DNA of 64,000 nt, from assembly GCA_039196965.1 (NCBI GenBank), contig JBCCUK010000001.1, forward strand, positions 1 through 64,000. Direction: 5' to 3'. The stretch comes from CALLCD01 sp039196965. GTDB lineage: Bacteria; Pseudomonadota; Alphaproteobacteria; Caulobacterales; Hyphomonadaceae. The position numbers were made by a program, and so were the translations under genes. Below are positions 17,830 to 25,826 of this stretch, piece by piece. The notes under the pieces are model-generated. The model was not told the origin of the DNA. It did no database searches and saw only the letters and a list, made by a program, of their open reading frames with translations. The first letter of the stretch is position 1. Every line of letters starts with the position of its first letter.

Positions 17830-18809
17830 AGCTCACCGTTTCCGTCGATAAATTCGCGCTTCACGAGCCTTTCACGATCTCAAATTTTGAATGGACGACG
17901 GCAGATGTCTGCACAGTCGAACTTGAAGTCGACGGAGTTATCGGGCGCGGTGAGGGCGTGCCGATCTTCTATCATGGCGAGCGCCCCGAGGATGTTGCAG
18001 CGGAGGTTGAAGCGATCCGCCCACAGATTGAAAAGAGCGTCGATCGGGATCAGGCTGCAGAGCTGCTACCCGCGGGAGCTGCGCTCTGCGCCCTTGATGG
18101 CGCGTTGTGGGATTTAGAAGCCCGTACATCCGGTCAGCCTGTTCATGTGCTTGCGGGCCTCGTGCCACCGGAGCCGATCGATAGCGCGATTACCATCACT
18201 CTGAAGTCGGTGGATGAGATGCGGGAAAGGGCAATCAAGTATCGGGATTACCCGCTCTTCAAAGTGAAGCTCGGCGGGAACGAGGATCGCGCGGCGATGG
18301 AGGCTGTGCGCAAGGCCGCCCCCGAACCTTGCATCACCGTTGATGCAAATACGGGCTGGTCGATGGCGTCCCTGCGGGAGATGGAGCCGGTGCTCGTTGA
18401 TCTCGGTGTAGAACTGATTGAGCAGCCCTTACCACCCGGCGAGGATGATGCGCTTGCAGAGTTTGAATGCCGCATTCCACTTGCGGCAGATGAATCCTGC
18501 CAAACGGCGGCCGATGTGCCGGGGCTCATCGGTAAATACCAGACCGGTGTGATAAAGCTCGACAAGGCTGGTGGCCTTACGGGAGCCATCGCCTTGAAGG
18601 ACGCCCTCGAGGATGCGGGATTGGAGCTGATGGTATCCTGCATGATCGGAACGAGCCTCGGCCTTGCCCCGGCGCGGCTCATTGGCACCTATTGCAAGAC
18701 AGTAGATCTGGACGCGGCCATGAATCTGAAAGAAGATCGTGACCCTCCGATCATTTGCGAGCAGGGAAAACTTGGCCCAACACCGCCGGACTTATGGGGA
18801 GGTTCATGA
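17826..18809 (+). CDS. dgcA: N-acetyl-D-glutamate racemase DgcA (enolase superfamily)
   Basis: DgcA inverts N-acetyl-D-Glu to the L form, feeding glutamate or arginine metabolism. Family relatives are the L-Ala-D/L-Glu dipeptide epimerases of peptidoglycan recycling. The 327-residue protein has the enolase-superfamily acid/base and metal ligands: KVK (K146, K148), D173 in TVDANTGW, E199 in LIEQPLP, D222 in LAADES, and a lysine in IKLDKAGG (about 244-247). The closing loop reads CMIGTSLG. Adjacent DgcN favours the acetyl-D-Glu racemase reading over dipeptide epimerase, but the two cannot be separated by sequence inspection alone. The stop overlaps the TetR start (ATGA). Confidence 0.86.
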   Translation: MKLTVSVDKFALHEPFTISNFEWTTADVCTVELEVDGVIGRGEGVPIFYHGERPEDVAAEVEAIRPQIEKSVDRDQAAELLPAGAALCALDGALWDLEARTSGQPVHVLAGLVPPEPIDSAITITLKSVDEMRERAIKYRDYPLFKVKLGGNEDRAAMEAVRKAAPEPCITVDANTGWSMASLREMEPVLVDLGVELIEQPLPPGEDDALAEFECRIPLAADESCQTAADVPGLIGKYQTGVIKLDKAGGLTGAIALKDALEDAGLELMVSCMIGTSLGLAPARLIGTYCKTVDLDAAMNLKEDRDPPIICEQGKLGPTPPDLWGGS

Positions 18810-19450
18810 TCGAAGACACGCAGAATACAGCCGCGGCTCAAGGCGGGATCACACGTCGTGACAGGGCAAACGAGACCCGGCTCAAGATTGTTGGTGCTGC
18901 AACCAGATGTATCGAGCACTACGGCTATTCGGGAACATCGGTGAGCCGGATTACGGAACTCGCTGGCGTGTCGCGAGGCGCATACCTTCACCATTTCCGG
19001 GCAAAGCATCTGGTTTTTCGCGCCGTGGCTCTGCAACTGGTCGCAGATGTCGTTGACCATCTCAATCAGATTCAGATGGAGGAAATCCGCACAAAACAGG
19101 ATTTGCGGGATGTGCTCTATGTGCTGTGGGAGGATGTCGTTCTTGGGCCGGTTGGTAGGGTATTTACGGAACTGATGCTGGCAGCGCGAACGGACTCCAT
19201 CCTCGCGACCCATATGCGGCGGCCTGCGCGACGGGCCATCCGTGTTCTTGGCTGGGTGGCCGCCAGAAAAATGCCGAGAAATCCCAAAACTGATCTAGCG
19301 GCGAAGGATATTGTGCGCCTTGCACAATGGGTGCTTCGTGGCATGTCGCTCGATCAGCCCCTATCCACTGATCCGAACTTCTTCCATCGACAGATCGACC
19401 TCTTGGTAGAAATGGTCGTTCCCCACTTGCCGGCTGAGGACGGCATCTGA
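18806..19450 (+). CDS. TetR-family transcriptional regulator
   Basis: The 214-residue protein has the TetR N-terminal helix-turn-helix (LKIVGAATRCIEHYGYSGTSVSRITELAGVSRGAYLHHF split over residues about 23-63) and a helical ligand-binding C-terminal domain. I start it at MIEDTQNTAAAQGG because GGGGAGG lies just upstream and the ATG overlaps the dgcA stop as ATGA. In-frame upstream starts would invade dgcA. As a pathway-embedded repressor its likely target is the palindrome at 12790-12805 in the divergent promoter, with a pathway intermediate as inducer. This is inferred. Confidence 0.9.
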   Translation: MIEDTQNTAAAQGGITRRDRANETRLKIVGAATRCIEHYGYSGTSVSRITELAGVSRGAYLHHFRAKHLVFRAVALQLVADVVDHLNQIQMEEIRTKQDLRDVLYVLWEDVVLGPVGRVFTELMLAARTDSILATHMRRPARRAIRVLGWVAARKMPRNPKTDLAAKDIVRLAQWVLRGMSLDQPLSTDPNFFHRQIDLLVEMVVPHLPAEDGI

Positions 19451-20691
19451 TGGCGACGGACACGCGCCATAAGCACTTCGTCGTCGGGTCCCTGTCTGTC
19501 GCCCATGAAGTCCCGGCGGCGCTCGGAACGATCATGGCTCCCACGCTGTTTGTGAAGCAGTTCGATATGCCGATCGACCAGCTTTATCTCTTTGCCCTGC
19601 CGCTGATCGTCACCGCCTTCAAATGGGTGTGGTCCCCCCTGGTGGACCGGTTTGGTTCCGCTCGTTTTGGCCGGCGGCTCAGCTGGATTGTGCCGTCTGC
19701 CGCGATTGTTGCCTTGCTCTACTGCGTGATGGCGATGATCTCGCCATCGCTTGATACGCTTTTGATAGTGATTGCGCTGTTCGTGGTCATCAAAATTTTC
19801 TTTTCCACCTATGAGATCGCAGCCGACGCTTATGTCGTTGAGGCTTTGACCCCGGAAGAACAGGGCAGCGGGTCTGGGGCCGTTTGGTTCGGCAAGGAGT
19901 TGGGACAAGTTATCGGTCTCGCTGGCCTTCTTGTGATGGCAGATATTTACGGCTGGATGGCGGCATTTCTGGCCGCAGGTTGTCTGTTCATGTTGCTCAA
20001 TCTGATCGCACTAAGCCGCAAGGAAGCGCCCGTGCGGCGTCCAACCGAGGACAGTCGGGCATCGATTTGGACCTACTTGAAGGAACCGGTAAACCGCCGC
20101 CTGCTGGTCTTGATCTTTGCCTTTGCATTCGCGGTTCAAATCCCTTCTGCCATCATCGGGCCATTCCTGAGCGATAAGGGCCTGACGCTTAGCGAGGTCG
20201 GGGCGACGGTCGGTATCTCCGCCAGCCTAGGCGCTGGCATATCGCTCCTTGTAGCAACGGCGGTCATTCGGCGAATAGGAGTAAAGTCCATGGCGTGGGT
20301 GACCCTTGGCTTGTCCGCGCTCGCTTTCCCGCCATTTCTCTGGCTGTCCTTCCAGGAAGAGCCAAGCCTTTGGGTCGTCCTTGCCGTGATTTTCTGGGGA
20401 GCGCTGATGGCTGCGCCCGTACGTATGACCTTCTATGCAGCTCGCCTCCGCTGGACAGGGCCAGAGCAGGCGGGGACAGATTTTACCTTGCAGCAGTCCG
20501 CCTGGTTTCTTGGATACGGGGCGACGCTTGCGGCAAGTGGCTTTATTGCATCCGCTCTCGGATGGAGTGCGGTCTTCGTGCTAATGGGCGTGCTGGTTGC
20601 CATCGTCATCCTGCTTTTCATTGGTATGTTCGATCGCTTCACGATCGAGACAGAAGCGCTTCATGCTGACAAAGCTACAGCATTCACCTGA
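19450..20691 (+). CDS. AmpG-like MFS permease
   Basis: The 413-residue protein has about twelve membrane helices and an MFS fold. The segment ALPLIVTAFKWVWSPLVDRFG resembles the AmpG muropeptide permease and MlrD-type peptide transporters (F-x-W-x-P-L-V-D-R). It starts on the last base of the regulator stop (TGATG) and closes the seven-gene operon. Together with the D-aminopeptidase and the D-Glu genes it suggests uptake of a muropeptide-like or other D-amino-acid peptide. A sugar substrate, as for AmpG itself, is the main alternative. Confidence 0.82.
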   Translation: MATDTRHKHFVVGSLSVAHEVPAALGTIMAPTLFVKQFDMPIDQLYLFALPLIVTAFKWVWSPLVDRFGSARFGRRLSWIVPSAAIVALLYCVMAMISPSLDTLLIVIALFVVIKIFFSTYEIAADAYVVEALTPEEQGSGSGAVWFGKELGQVIGLAGLLVMADIYGWMAAFLAAGCLFMLLNLIALSRKEAPVRRPTEDSRASIWTYLKEPVNRRLLVLIFAFAFAVQIPSAIIGPFLSDKGLTLSEVGATVGISASLGAGISLLVATAVIRRIGVKSMAWVTLGLSALAFPPFLWLSFQEEPSLWVVLAVIFWGALMAAPVRMTFYAARLRWTGPEQAGTDFTLQQSAWFLGYGATLAASGFIASALGWSAVFVLMGVLVAIVILLFIGMFDRFTIETEALHADKATAFT

Positions 20692-20822
20692 TCGTTTGTT
20701 AAAATGGCGCGCCGTGCCGCTCACCTGCTCAAGATTTGGCCACACTTCTGAGTGAGAACGATTTGCATTCCGCTGCGGTCCCGCTATATCGAATCCGGGT
20801 GCCGGAAGCCTGGAGGCAAGAC

Positions 20823-21680
20823 ATGGTCACATACTTTTCGCGCATAGGAGCTGTGCTTGTTGCCTGTTCGGCTATGGCCGTTGCCCATGCACAGGACAGG
20901 ATCGTATCCCTTGGCGGCGATGTTACAGAGATCGTTTACGCCCTCGGTGCGGGGGATCGCATCGTGGCGACCGATACGACCAGCGTTTATCCCCTGAAGG
21001 CTCTGGCAACCCCGAAGGTAGGCTATGTGCGCCAGCTCTCTGCTGAAGGTGTGTTGTCGGTTGATCCCGATCTGATCCTTATCAGCGGCGCAGCGGGACC
21101 GGAAACCACGCTTGAGCAGATCCGCGGGACAGGGGTCGCCATTGTTGAAATGGAAACTGCTTACACGATCGAAGCGATCAAGGAGAAAACCCGCAAGGTT
21201 GCTGAGGCGATCGGCGATACTGCGGCTGGTGAGGAACTCGTTGCCCAGATTGAGGCCGATTGGACGACCGCCCTTGAAAAGATCAATTCCTACGAAGATG
21301 GCCACGACATGCTTTTCTTCGCAACGTTTGGCGATAATGCTCCCCGCGCTGCAGGGCGGGACACAGCGGCTCACGGCGTGATAGAGCTGATTGGTGGCAA
21401 CAATGTCTTCGGCAGCGAAACCGGGTATAAGTCGCTCTCCCTGGAAGCGGCTGTGGCAGCTGATCCTGACATTATCCTGGTTATGGATATGAATGCGGTA
21501 TCAGCTGGCGGGGTCGAGGAACTGATCAATCACCCGGCAATCTCCCTGACCACTGCCGCCCAGACACGCCAGGTGTTCGAAGTCGATGCGGTGAGGGCCA
21601 TGCAGTTCAGTCCCCGAACGCCGAAGGCAATCGAAGAGCTTGCCGACAAGATCGAAGCACAGTTATCAGCTGACGGATGA
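20823..21680 (+). CDS. hmuT: Heme ABC transporter substrate-binding protein
   Basis: HmuT is the periplasmic heme-binding protein that hands heme to the HmuUV importer. The 285-residue product has a signal peptide (MVTYFSRIGAVLVACSAMA, cleavage near AHA) and the class III binding-protein fold with IVSLGGDVTEIVYALGAGDRI near the mature N-terminus. The start at 20823 is preceded by TGGAGG. An open frame upstream lacks such a site and would put residues before the signal peptide. It overlaps hmuU by four bases. The 131-base region upstream (20692-20822) must hold the promoter. Confidence 0.92.
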   Translation: MVTYFSRIGAVLVACSAMAVAHAQDRIVSLGGDVTEIVYALGAGDRIVATDTTSVYPLKALATPKVGYVRQLSAEGVLSVDPDLILISGAAGPETTLEQIRGTGVAIVEMETAYTIEAIKEKTRKVAEAIGDTAAGEELVAQIEADWTTALEKINSYEDGHDMLFFATFGDNAPRAAGRDTAAHGVIELIGGNNVFGSETGYKSLSLEAAVAADPDIILVMDMNAVSAGGVEELINHPAISLTTAAQTRQVFEVDAVRAMQFSPRTPKAIEELADKIEAQLSADG

Positions 21681-22777
21681 CATTGCTTACTGCGAAGCCT
21701 GCCAAAGACACGACATTCGCCTATAAGAGAACGCGCCAGGGGCTCACCGTTCTCGCGGCGAGTGCAGGACTTGCCCTGCTCGGCCTTTTTCTCGGCATCG
21801 TGATCGGGCCGGTAAACGTATCGGCAGGCGAGTTTTTCTCCATCATTATCGACAATCTAGGTATCGGTGAAATGTCCGACGAGACAGCCCGGAAAGCACG
21901 GATCGTTGAGTCCATTCGGGTGCCGAGGGCGGTGCTAGCCGTGCTCGTTGGCGCGACGCTCGGCGCATCTGGCGCGGCCATGCAGGGGTTCTTCCGAAAT
22001 CCGCTGGCAGATCCGGGCCTTATCGGTGTGTCGGGCGGCGGTGCTCTCGCGGCTGTCGGAATTATTGTTCTTGGCGGAACTTTCTTCTCCGGGCTCGTTT
22101 TGCTGCTGGGGCGGTTCACGCTTCCTCTTGCTGCGTTCGGCGGATCGCTAGCGACAGTTGCCCTGATCTACAGGGTTTCTCTCGTCGATGGCCGCGTTGT
22201 CGTGGCAACTATGCTGCTTGCGGGCGTAGCTGCGAATGCCCTCGCTGCATCAGGGATTGGGTATTTGACCTTTCTCGCCAATGACAGCCAGCTGCGCGAT
22301 CTGACCTTCTGGACCCTTGGAAGCCTTGGCGGCGCGACATGGGCGCGGGTTGTGCCTGCTGCCATTCTAATGGTCATCGCGATCACAGGTTTGATGACGC
22401 TCGCGCGACCAATGAACAGTCTTCTTCTCGGCGAATCTGACGCATCAACCCTTGGCGTGGACGTGGAACAGGTAAAACGGCGGGCTGCGGTTTTCACAGC
22501 GCTCGGCGTTGGTGCAGCAACAGCCGTTTGCGGGATCATCAATTTCATCGGACTGGTCGTGCCTCACCTTGTCCGCTTGATGACAGGACCGGACCACCGT
22601 TTTGTGCTACCGGGATCTGCGCTGCTTGGCGCGGCTCTGATCCTTTTTTCGGACCTGATTGCCCGCATGCTGGTGGTTCCAGCTGAGCTACCCCTTGGTG
22701 TGGTGACCGCTACGATCGGTGCACCATTCTTCTTCTGGCTGCTTTTGCGCGACAAACGCCGGGTGGACATGGGATGA
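21677..22777 (+). CDS. hmuU: Heme ABC transporter permease
   Basis: The 366-residue protein is a FecCD/BtuC-type permease with about ten membrane helices. Characteristic segments are RVPRAVLAVLVGATLGASG, GFFRNPLADPGLIGVSGG and FIGLVVPHLVRLM. It forms the inner-membrane channel for heme together with HmuV. It is coupled to both neighbours by ATGA overlaps, so hmuTUV is one transcription unit. Confidence 0.94.
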   Translation: MTLLTAKPAKDTTFAYKRTRQGLTVLAASAGLALLGLFLGIVIGPVNVSAGEFFSIIIDNLGIGEMSDETARKARIVESIRVPRAVLAVLVGATLGASGAAMQGFFRNPLADPGLIGVSGGGALAAVGIIVLGGTFFSGLVLLLGRFTLPLAAFGGSLATVALIYRVSLVDGRVVVATMLLAGVAANALAASGIGYLTFLANDSQLRDLTFWTLGSLGGATWARVVPAAILMVIAITGLMTLARPMNSLLLGESDASTLGVDVEQVKRRAAVFTALGVGAATAVCGIINFIGLVVPHLVRLMTGPDHRFVLPGSALLGAALILFSDLIARMLVVPAELPLGVVTATIGAPFFFWLLLRDKRRVDMG

Positions 22778-23526
22778 CAGCTGAGCTTCGGTCAGCAACA
22801 GTTATTCGCGGGCGGAAAGCCATCCTCGATACCGCTTCATTTGCTTGTGAGGCCGGTAAGTTTACAGCTTTTTGTGGTCCAAATGGTGCTGGCAAGACGA
22901 CGGCGCTTTCGGTCCTGACAGGTGCCCTGAAGCCAGAAAGCGGCTCGGCTCATTTAGAAGGTCATGCCGTCGGATCGGTCAAACCGATAGTGCTGGCCAA
23001 GCGCCGCGCAGTTGTTTCCCAGGTTAGCCAGCTCGCATTTCCATTCCTCGTTCATGAGGTCGTTGCCATGGGCCGGGCTCCACATTACGGCACCGCCGGA
23101 CAGTTGCGCGACGATGACATCATCCGGGATGCAATGGGGCTTATGGAACTAATGCCCTTTGCTGAAAGGAACTATCTTACCCTGTCGGGTGGAGAGCGCC
23201 AGCGGGCCAATATTGCTCGCGCTCTCGCTCAAGTCTGGGATCCTCCGGAAGATGGTGGATCACGCTGGCTTTTCCTCGACGAGCCGACTGCCGCGCTCGA
23301 TCTGAAATATCAGATTGCCTTGATGCATCGCCTTGGAGATCTGGCCGCAGATGGCTGGGGAGTTGTTGCTGTTCTACACGATCTACAACTCGTGAAGGAT
23401 CATGCCGATAGGGTGGTAATGTTCAAGGATGGAAAAGTGGCCGGGATCGGCGCGGCGGGAGAGATGCTCGTGCCGGATCGGATTCAAACTGCGTTTGATC
23501 TCGATGCGCCCTATGCGCTCGCTTGA
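22774..23526 (+). CDS. hmuV: Heme ABC transporter ATP-binding protein
   Basis: The 250-residue ATPase energises HmuU. It has Walker A GPNGAGKTT near residue 34, the signature LSGGERQR, Walker B WLFLDEPTAALD and the switch histidine in VVAVLHDLQL. The last 16 bases overlap the 3' end of the convergent hutX-like gene, so the two halves of the heme locus meet tail to tail here. Confidence 0.95.
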   Translation: MTAELRSATVIRGRKAILDTASFACEAGKFTAFCGPNGAGKTTALSVLTGALKPESGSAHLEGHAVGSVKPIVLAKRRAVVSQVSQLAFPFLVHEVVAMGRAPHYGTAGQLRDDDIIRDAMGLMELMPFAERNYLTLSGGERQRANIARALAQVWDPPEDGGSRWLFLDEPTAALDLKYQIALMHRLGDLAADGWGVVAVLHDLQLVKDHADRVVMFKDGKVAGIGAAGEMLVPDRIQTAFDLDAPYALA

Positions 23527-24029
23527 TCGCAGACTCTCTCTCTCAGTCTCACAAAGCGTGCGCTCTGCTCCGAGTTTAGTTCGCCATCGCTGCCGCGGCG
23601 CACGAACACTTTGAAAATACACATACCGGCTTCGTCAAAGAGCAGAACCGCGAGGGATGGTCTGCCGAAGAATGGGCGCTCTATAAAAGCGATGTCTGTA
23701 CAGGCGTTTTCGTAAAGGTGTCCTGAGAACGGCGTGTCCCCATGGAAGTTATAGAATCCACGGCCAAGATTTGCCTTCGGAAACTCTGACATGATTTCAG
23801 CGACGAGGCTTCCGGTATGGATCAGGATCAGAACCTCACCCCACTCGGCGATTTCCGCCAATACATCGCCGATCATCGTTCCTTCTGCGAATTGTCGGCG
23901 ATGCCCGGGTAGATGGCGCACCACTTCTATAGTCGGCACGCCATGGGCCTCGGCAATCATTTCCAGAACACCGTCCTGGTTTTCAGCCATCTGCGCCCTG
24001 AGGGCTGACAGATCGCCAGCGTCGCTCAC
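23511..24029 (-). CDS. hutX: HutX/HuvX-type intracellular heme utilisation protein
   Basis: HutX/HuvX proteins bind heme in the cytosol after import and pass it to storage or degradation. The 172-residue protein matches the family outline: an N-terminal LPGHRRQFAEGT segment, ILIHTGSLVAEI, FPKANLGRGFYNFHGDTPFSGHLYENACTDIAFIERPF in two conserved blocks, and FKVFVRRGSDGEL. Its start overlaps the preceding monooxygenase-like gene by four bases. It is the last gene of a five-gene minus-strand operon. Confidence 0.85.
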   Translation of the reverse strand: MSDAGDLSALRAQMAENQDGVLEMIAEAHGVPTIEVVRHLPGHRRQFAEGTMIGDVLAEIAEWGEVLILIHTGSLVAEIMSEFPKANLGRGFYNFHGDTPFSGHLYENACTDIAFIERPFFGRPSLAVLLFDEAGMCIFKVFVRRGSDGELNSEQSARFVRLRERVCDQASA

Positions 24030-24358
24030 GCTGTAACTTTTCTCGACCCTATGATTTCCTGAGTCGATTCAAATCCTTCAAAGTTCGGATGTCCAAGATA
24101 CATGCCCCGATTGTCTCCGGCATTGCGGTGCGCCATGCGGAACGCTTCGGACTTGGTCCAGGCGAGGAAATCGTCCTTTGAGGCCCACACCGTATGGGAA
24201 ACATACAAGGTGTGATCTTCGTTTTCCGGACCCTTCAGGAGACGGAACTCTACAAATCCCGGAACTTCGTCGAGATGACTGTCCCGTGTTTTCCAGACGG
24301 TTTCGAAATCGTCCTCGTGTCCGGGAGTGATCTGAAACCGATTCATGGCAATAAACAT
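24026..24358 (-). CDS. Antibiotic-biosynthesis-monooxygenase-fold protein, probable heme-degrading enzyme
   Basis: The 110-residue product has the dimeric ferredoxin-like ABM fold: FIAMNRFQITPGHEDDFETVW, VPGFVEFRLLKGPEN and YVSHTVWASKDDFLAWTKSEAF. This is the outline of IsdG/MhuD/HmuQ heme oxygenases, which open the porphyrin ring and release iron. A conserved histidine lies in MAHRNAG. Its place between hutX and the Ni-SOD genes in a heme locus supports heme degradation. A non-heme ABM function is possible but less likely. Confidence 0.8.
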   Translation of the reverse strand: MFIAMNRFQITPGHEDDFETVWKTRDSHLDEVPGFVEFRLLKGPENEDHTLYVSHTVWASKDDFLAWTKSEAFRMAHRNAGDNRGMYLGHPNFEGFESTQEIIGSRKVTA

Positions 24359-24360
24359 TT

Positions 24361-24678
24361 TTAAATCTCCTGCGTACGGTTCATCGGCCTGGAGGCCGAT
24401 GGTCGAACTGTAAAGACAAGTGTACCAAGAATTTTGTCCACGGGAAGAGGGCCCATCGATTCTCGGGAAACGGAGTCGCGGTGTGTTCCTTGAAGAGACA
24501 CTGTCTTATCCGTCACATCGACGATCTGTTTGACGATATGACCATAGCGCGAATGGTCAGCGAGGATAATGTCGCCGACCTTGTAATGCCGACGGCGGCG
24601 GAACAAGCCATAGCTCCCGTTGGGTAGATCGGGCTCCATGCTACGTCCATTGATACGTATGATCCGCCACCTCAGCAT
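24361..24678 (-). CDS. sodX: Nickel-type superoxide dismutase maturation protease (S26-like)
   Basis: SodX proteases remove the leader of pro-SodN so that the nickel hook can form. The 105-residue protein has the signal-peptidase-like active site: nucleophile S13 in NGRSMEPDL and base K50 in HIVKQIVDV, with the linking segment YKVGDIILADH. There is no membrane helix, so it is soluble, as in cyanobacterial and actinobacterial SodX. It starts ten bases after the sodN stop, and this pairing fixes the assignment. The next gene (ABM protein) begins two bases after its stop. Confidence 0.85.
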   Translation of the reverse strand: MLRWRIIRINGRSMEPDLPNGSYGLFRRRRHYKVGDIILADHSRYGHIVKQIVDVTDKTVSLQGTHRDSVSRESMGPLPVDKILGTLVFTVRPSASRPMNRTQEI

Positions 24679-24688
24679 TGTGGAACGC

Positions 24689-25192
24689 CTATTCGTTCAG
24701 AACCGGGTGAACGGCCGGTAGATTCGGAGCGTATGGGCATTTGCGCCTTACGGTCTCTATGCCCTTCGTCTTCCAGAAGAGCTCAGCGAACTCATTGACG
24801 AGTTCAACAAGAGCGAGCGCGTCTTCACGGTGCACATCCTGCTTACAGGCGCTGCCTTTGAGCATGATAGAATGGACGAGGCCGTGCACATGGGGGTGTT
24901 CTTCGAGCAGTTTGCCCTTGAAATAGTCACCCCAGATGATGCGGACCTCATGCTTGACCTTTTCTGCCTCTTCTTCCTTCCGGAAGGTGCAGCGGCCAAG
25001 GAAGTTTGCGAGGGCCGCAGGATCGTCCGTCGATCCTTTCTTTTCGTGGGCAATGTCCATCAGGCGCACGACGGTTACCGCTGCGATTAAGGCCGGGCCC
25101 GGATCATAGATGCCGCAAGGTATGTCGCAGTGCGCGGAGGCCTCGCCGACCAAGCCGAGACGTTCAAGCTGTTTGAGAGTTGAGTGGATCAT
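24689..25192 (-). CDS. sodN: Nickel superoxide dismutase (precursor)
   Basis: Ni-SOD removes superoxide without using iron or manganese. The 167-residue precursor has a 20-residue leader followed by the nickel hook HCDIPCGIYDP. After cleavage before H21 the ligands H1, C2 and C6 are in place, and the mature chain is the usual four-helix bundle. It lies upstream of its protease gene sodX in the same operon as heme-degradation genes, which would let one control system spare iron and recover it from heme. The 56 bases upstream separate it from a small secreted-protein gene. Confidence 0.93.
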   Translation of the reverse strand: MIHSTLKQLERLGLVGEASAHCDIPCGIYDPGPALIAAVTVVRLMDIAHEKKGSTDDPAALANFLGRCTFRKEEEAEKVKHEVRIIWGDYFKGKLLEEHPHVHGLVHSIMLKGSACKQDVHREDALALVELVNEFAELFWKTKGIETVRRKCPYAPNLPAVHPVLNE

Positions 25193-25248
25193 ATTCGTAA
25201 CTCGTCTTTTCTAGAGAACCGCCAAAGGGAGCGGCATGTGTTTTTGTC

Positions 25249-25440
25249 TTATCGGGAGCCGCGGCCAGCGATCAGCCTGGATGCGACGAAGCCAGCGACG
25301 CCGAGCGCAATTACGGCTAAAGCCCAGCCATTGGCGAGCGATAGAAGTGTCCCGTCTGAAGAATACTCATGGTGAGCGGATGCCGGTAATGCAGTGAGCA
25401 TTGTTGCGGCCGCGATGATCGGGAGAGCGTTTCGTTTCAT
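25249..25440 (-). CDS. Small exported or membrane protein with His-His mature N-terminus, unknown function
   Basis: The 63-residue product starts MKRNALPIIAAATMLTALPA, a clear signal peptide with a probable cut after ASA. The mature chain would begin HHEYSSDGTLL and carry one membrane helix (WALAVIALGVAGFVASRLI) and a short basic tail. I choose the ATG at 25440 because AAAGGA lies eight bases upstream. An ATG 15 bases earlier has no such site. It is the first gene of the sodN-sodX-heme operon. A free amino-terminal His-His can bind nickel or copper, so a part in nickel supply is an attractive inference, but I recognise no family. A distant likeness to the start of HupE-type nickel permeases (Ala-His-x-His after the signal) is too weak to use. 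Confidence 0.6.
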   Translation of the reverse strand: MKRNALPIIAAATMLTALPASAHHEYSSDGTLLSLANGWALAVIALGVAGFVASRLIAGRGSR

Positions 25441-25826
25441 CTGATGTCCTTTCATAAGACTTTTAATACTGATCTCGTTCGTGCCCGAACGCCTATTGTG
25501 ATGACCGTCTTAGCGCCCTGATGACGGCTCTATGCTGGCCTTTGACAACGGTCCTGCCTGTTCTTGCCAAGCCTTTGTTCCTCTGTTCGGCATACTTAAC
25601 AGATGTTTGCCGAGCCTCAACTGGCAGCGGGGCATTTCGGCAAAAGTCGGATTTGCACCTGCGGCTCAACGGCCCAATTTGAGACCGTTTGTCTCACCTA
25701 TACGCAAAAACACGTATTCTTTTTGATTAAAAAATGATGTTGAGACGTATTCGCATTTGCATGCGATGAGGTTTGATGTATATCAGCCGGAACGTGAGAA
25801 TGAATCGCAAAAGAGGGATTTGCGAA
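25441..25826. promoter_or_regulatory. Divergent promoter region between Ni-SOD/heme operon and heme receptor
   Basis: This 386-base gap is relatively AT-rich toward the receptor and holds the start signals of both operons. Two perfect 6-4-6 inverted repeats stand out: CGTTCGTGCCCGAACG at 25476-25491, 36 bases upstream of the small gene, and TCGCATTTGCATGCGA at 25751-25766, about 60 bases before the receptor start. The second is TGC-rich in the manner of alphaproteobacterial iron-regulator sites. Which regulator binds is not known. Short open frames inside the gap have no family resemblance. Confidence 0.4.

Noticed and set aside
10375..20691. Microcystin degradation (mlr) cluster
   Set aside because: No MlrA (CPBP-type protease) or MlrC is present. 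Only the hydrolase and permease types are alike, so the name is not justified, although a cyclic peptide substrate stays possible.
25532..25726. 64-codon open frame in the heme promoter gap
   Set aside because: No ribosome site and no family likeness. The stretch behaves as regulatory DNA.
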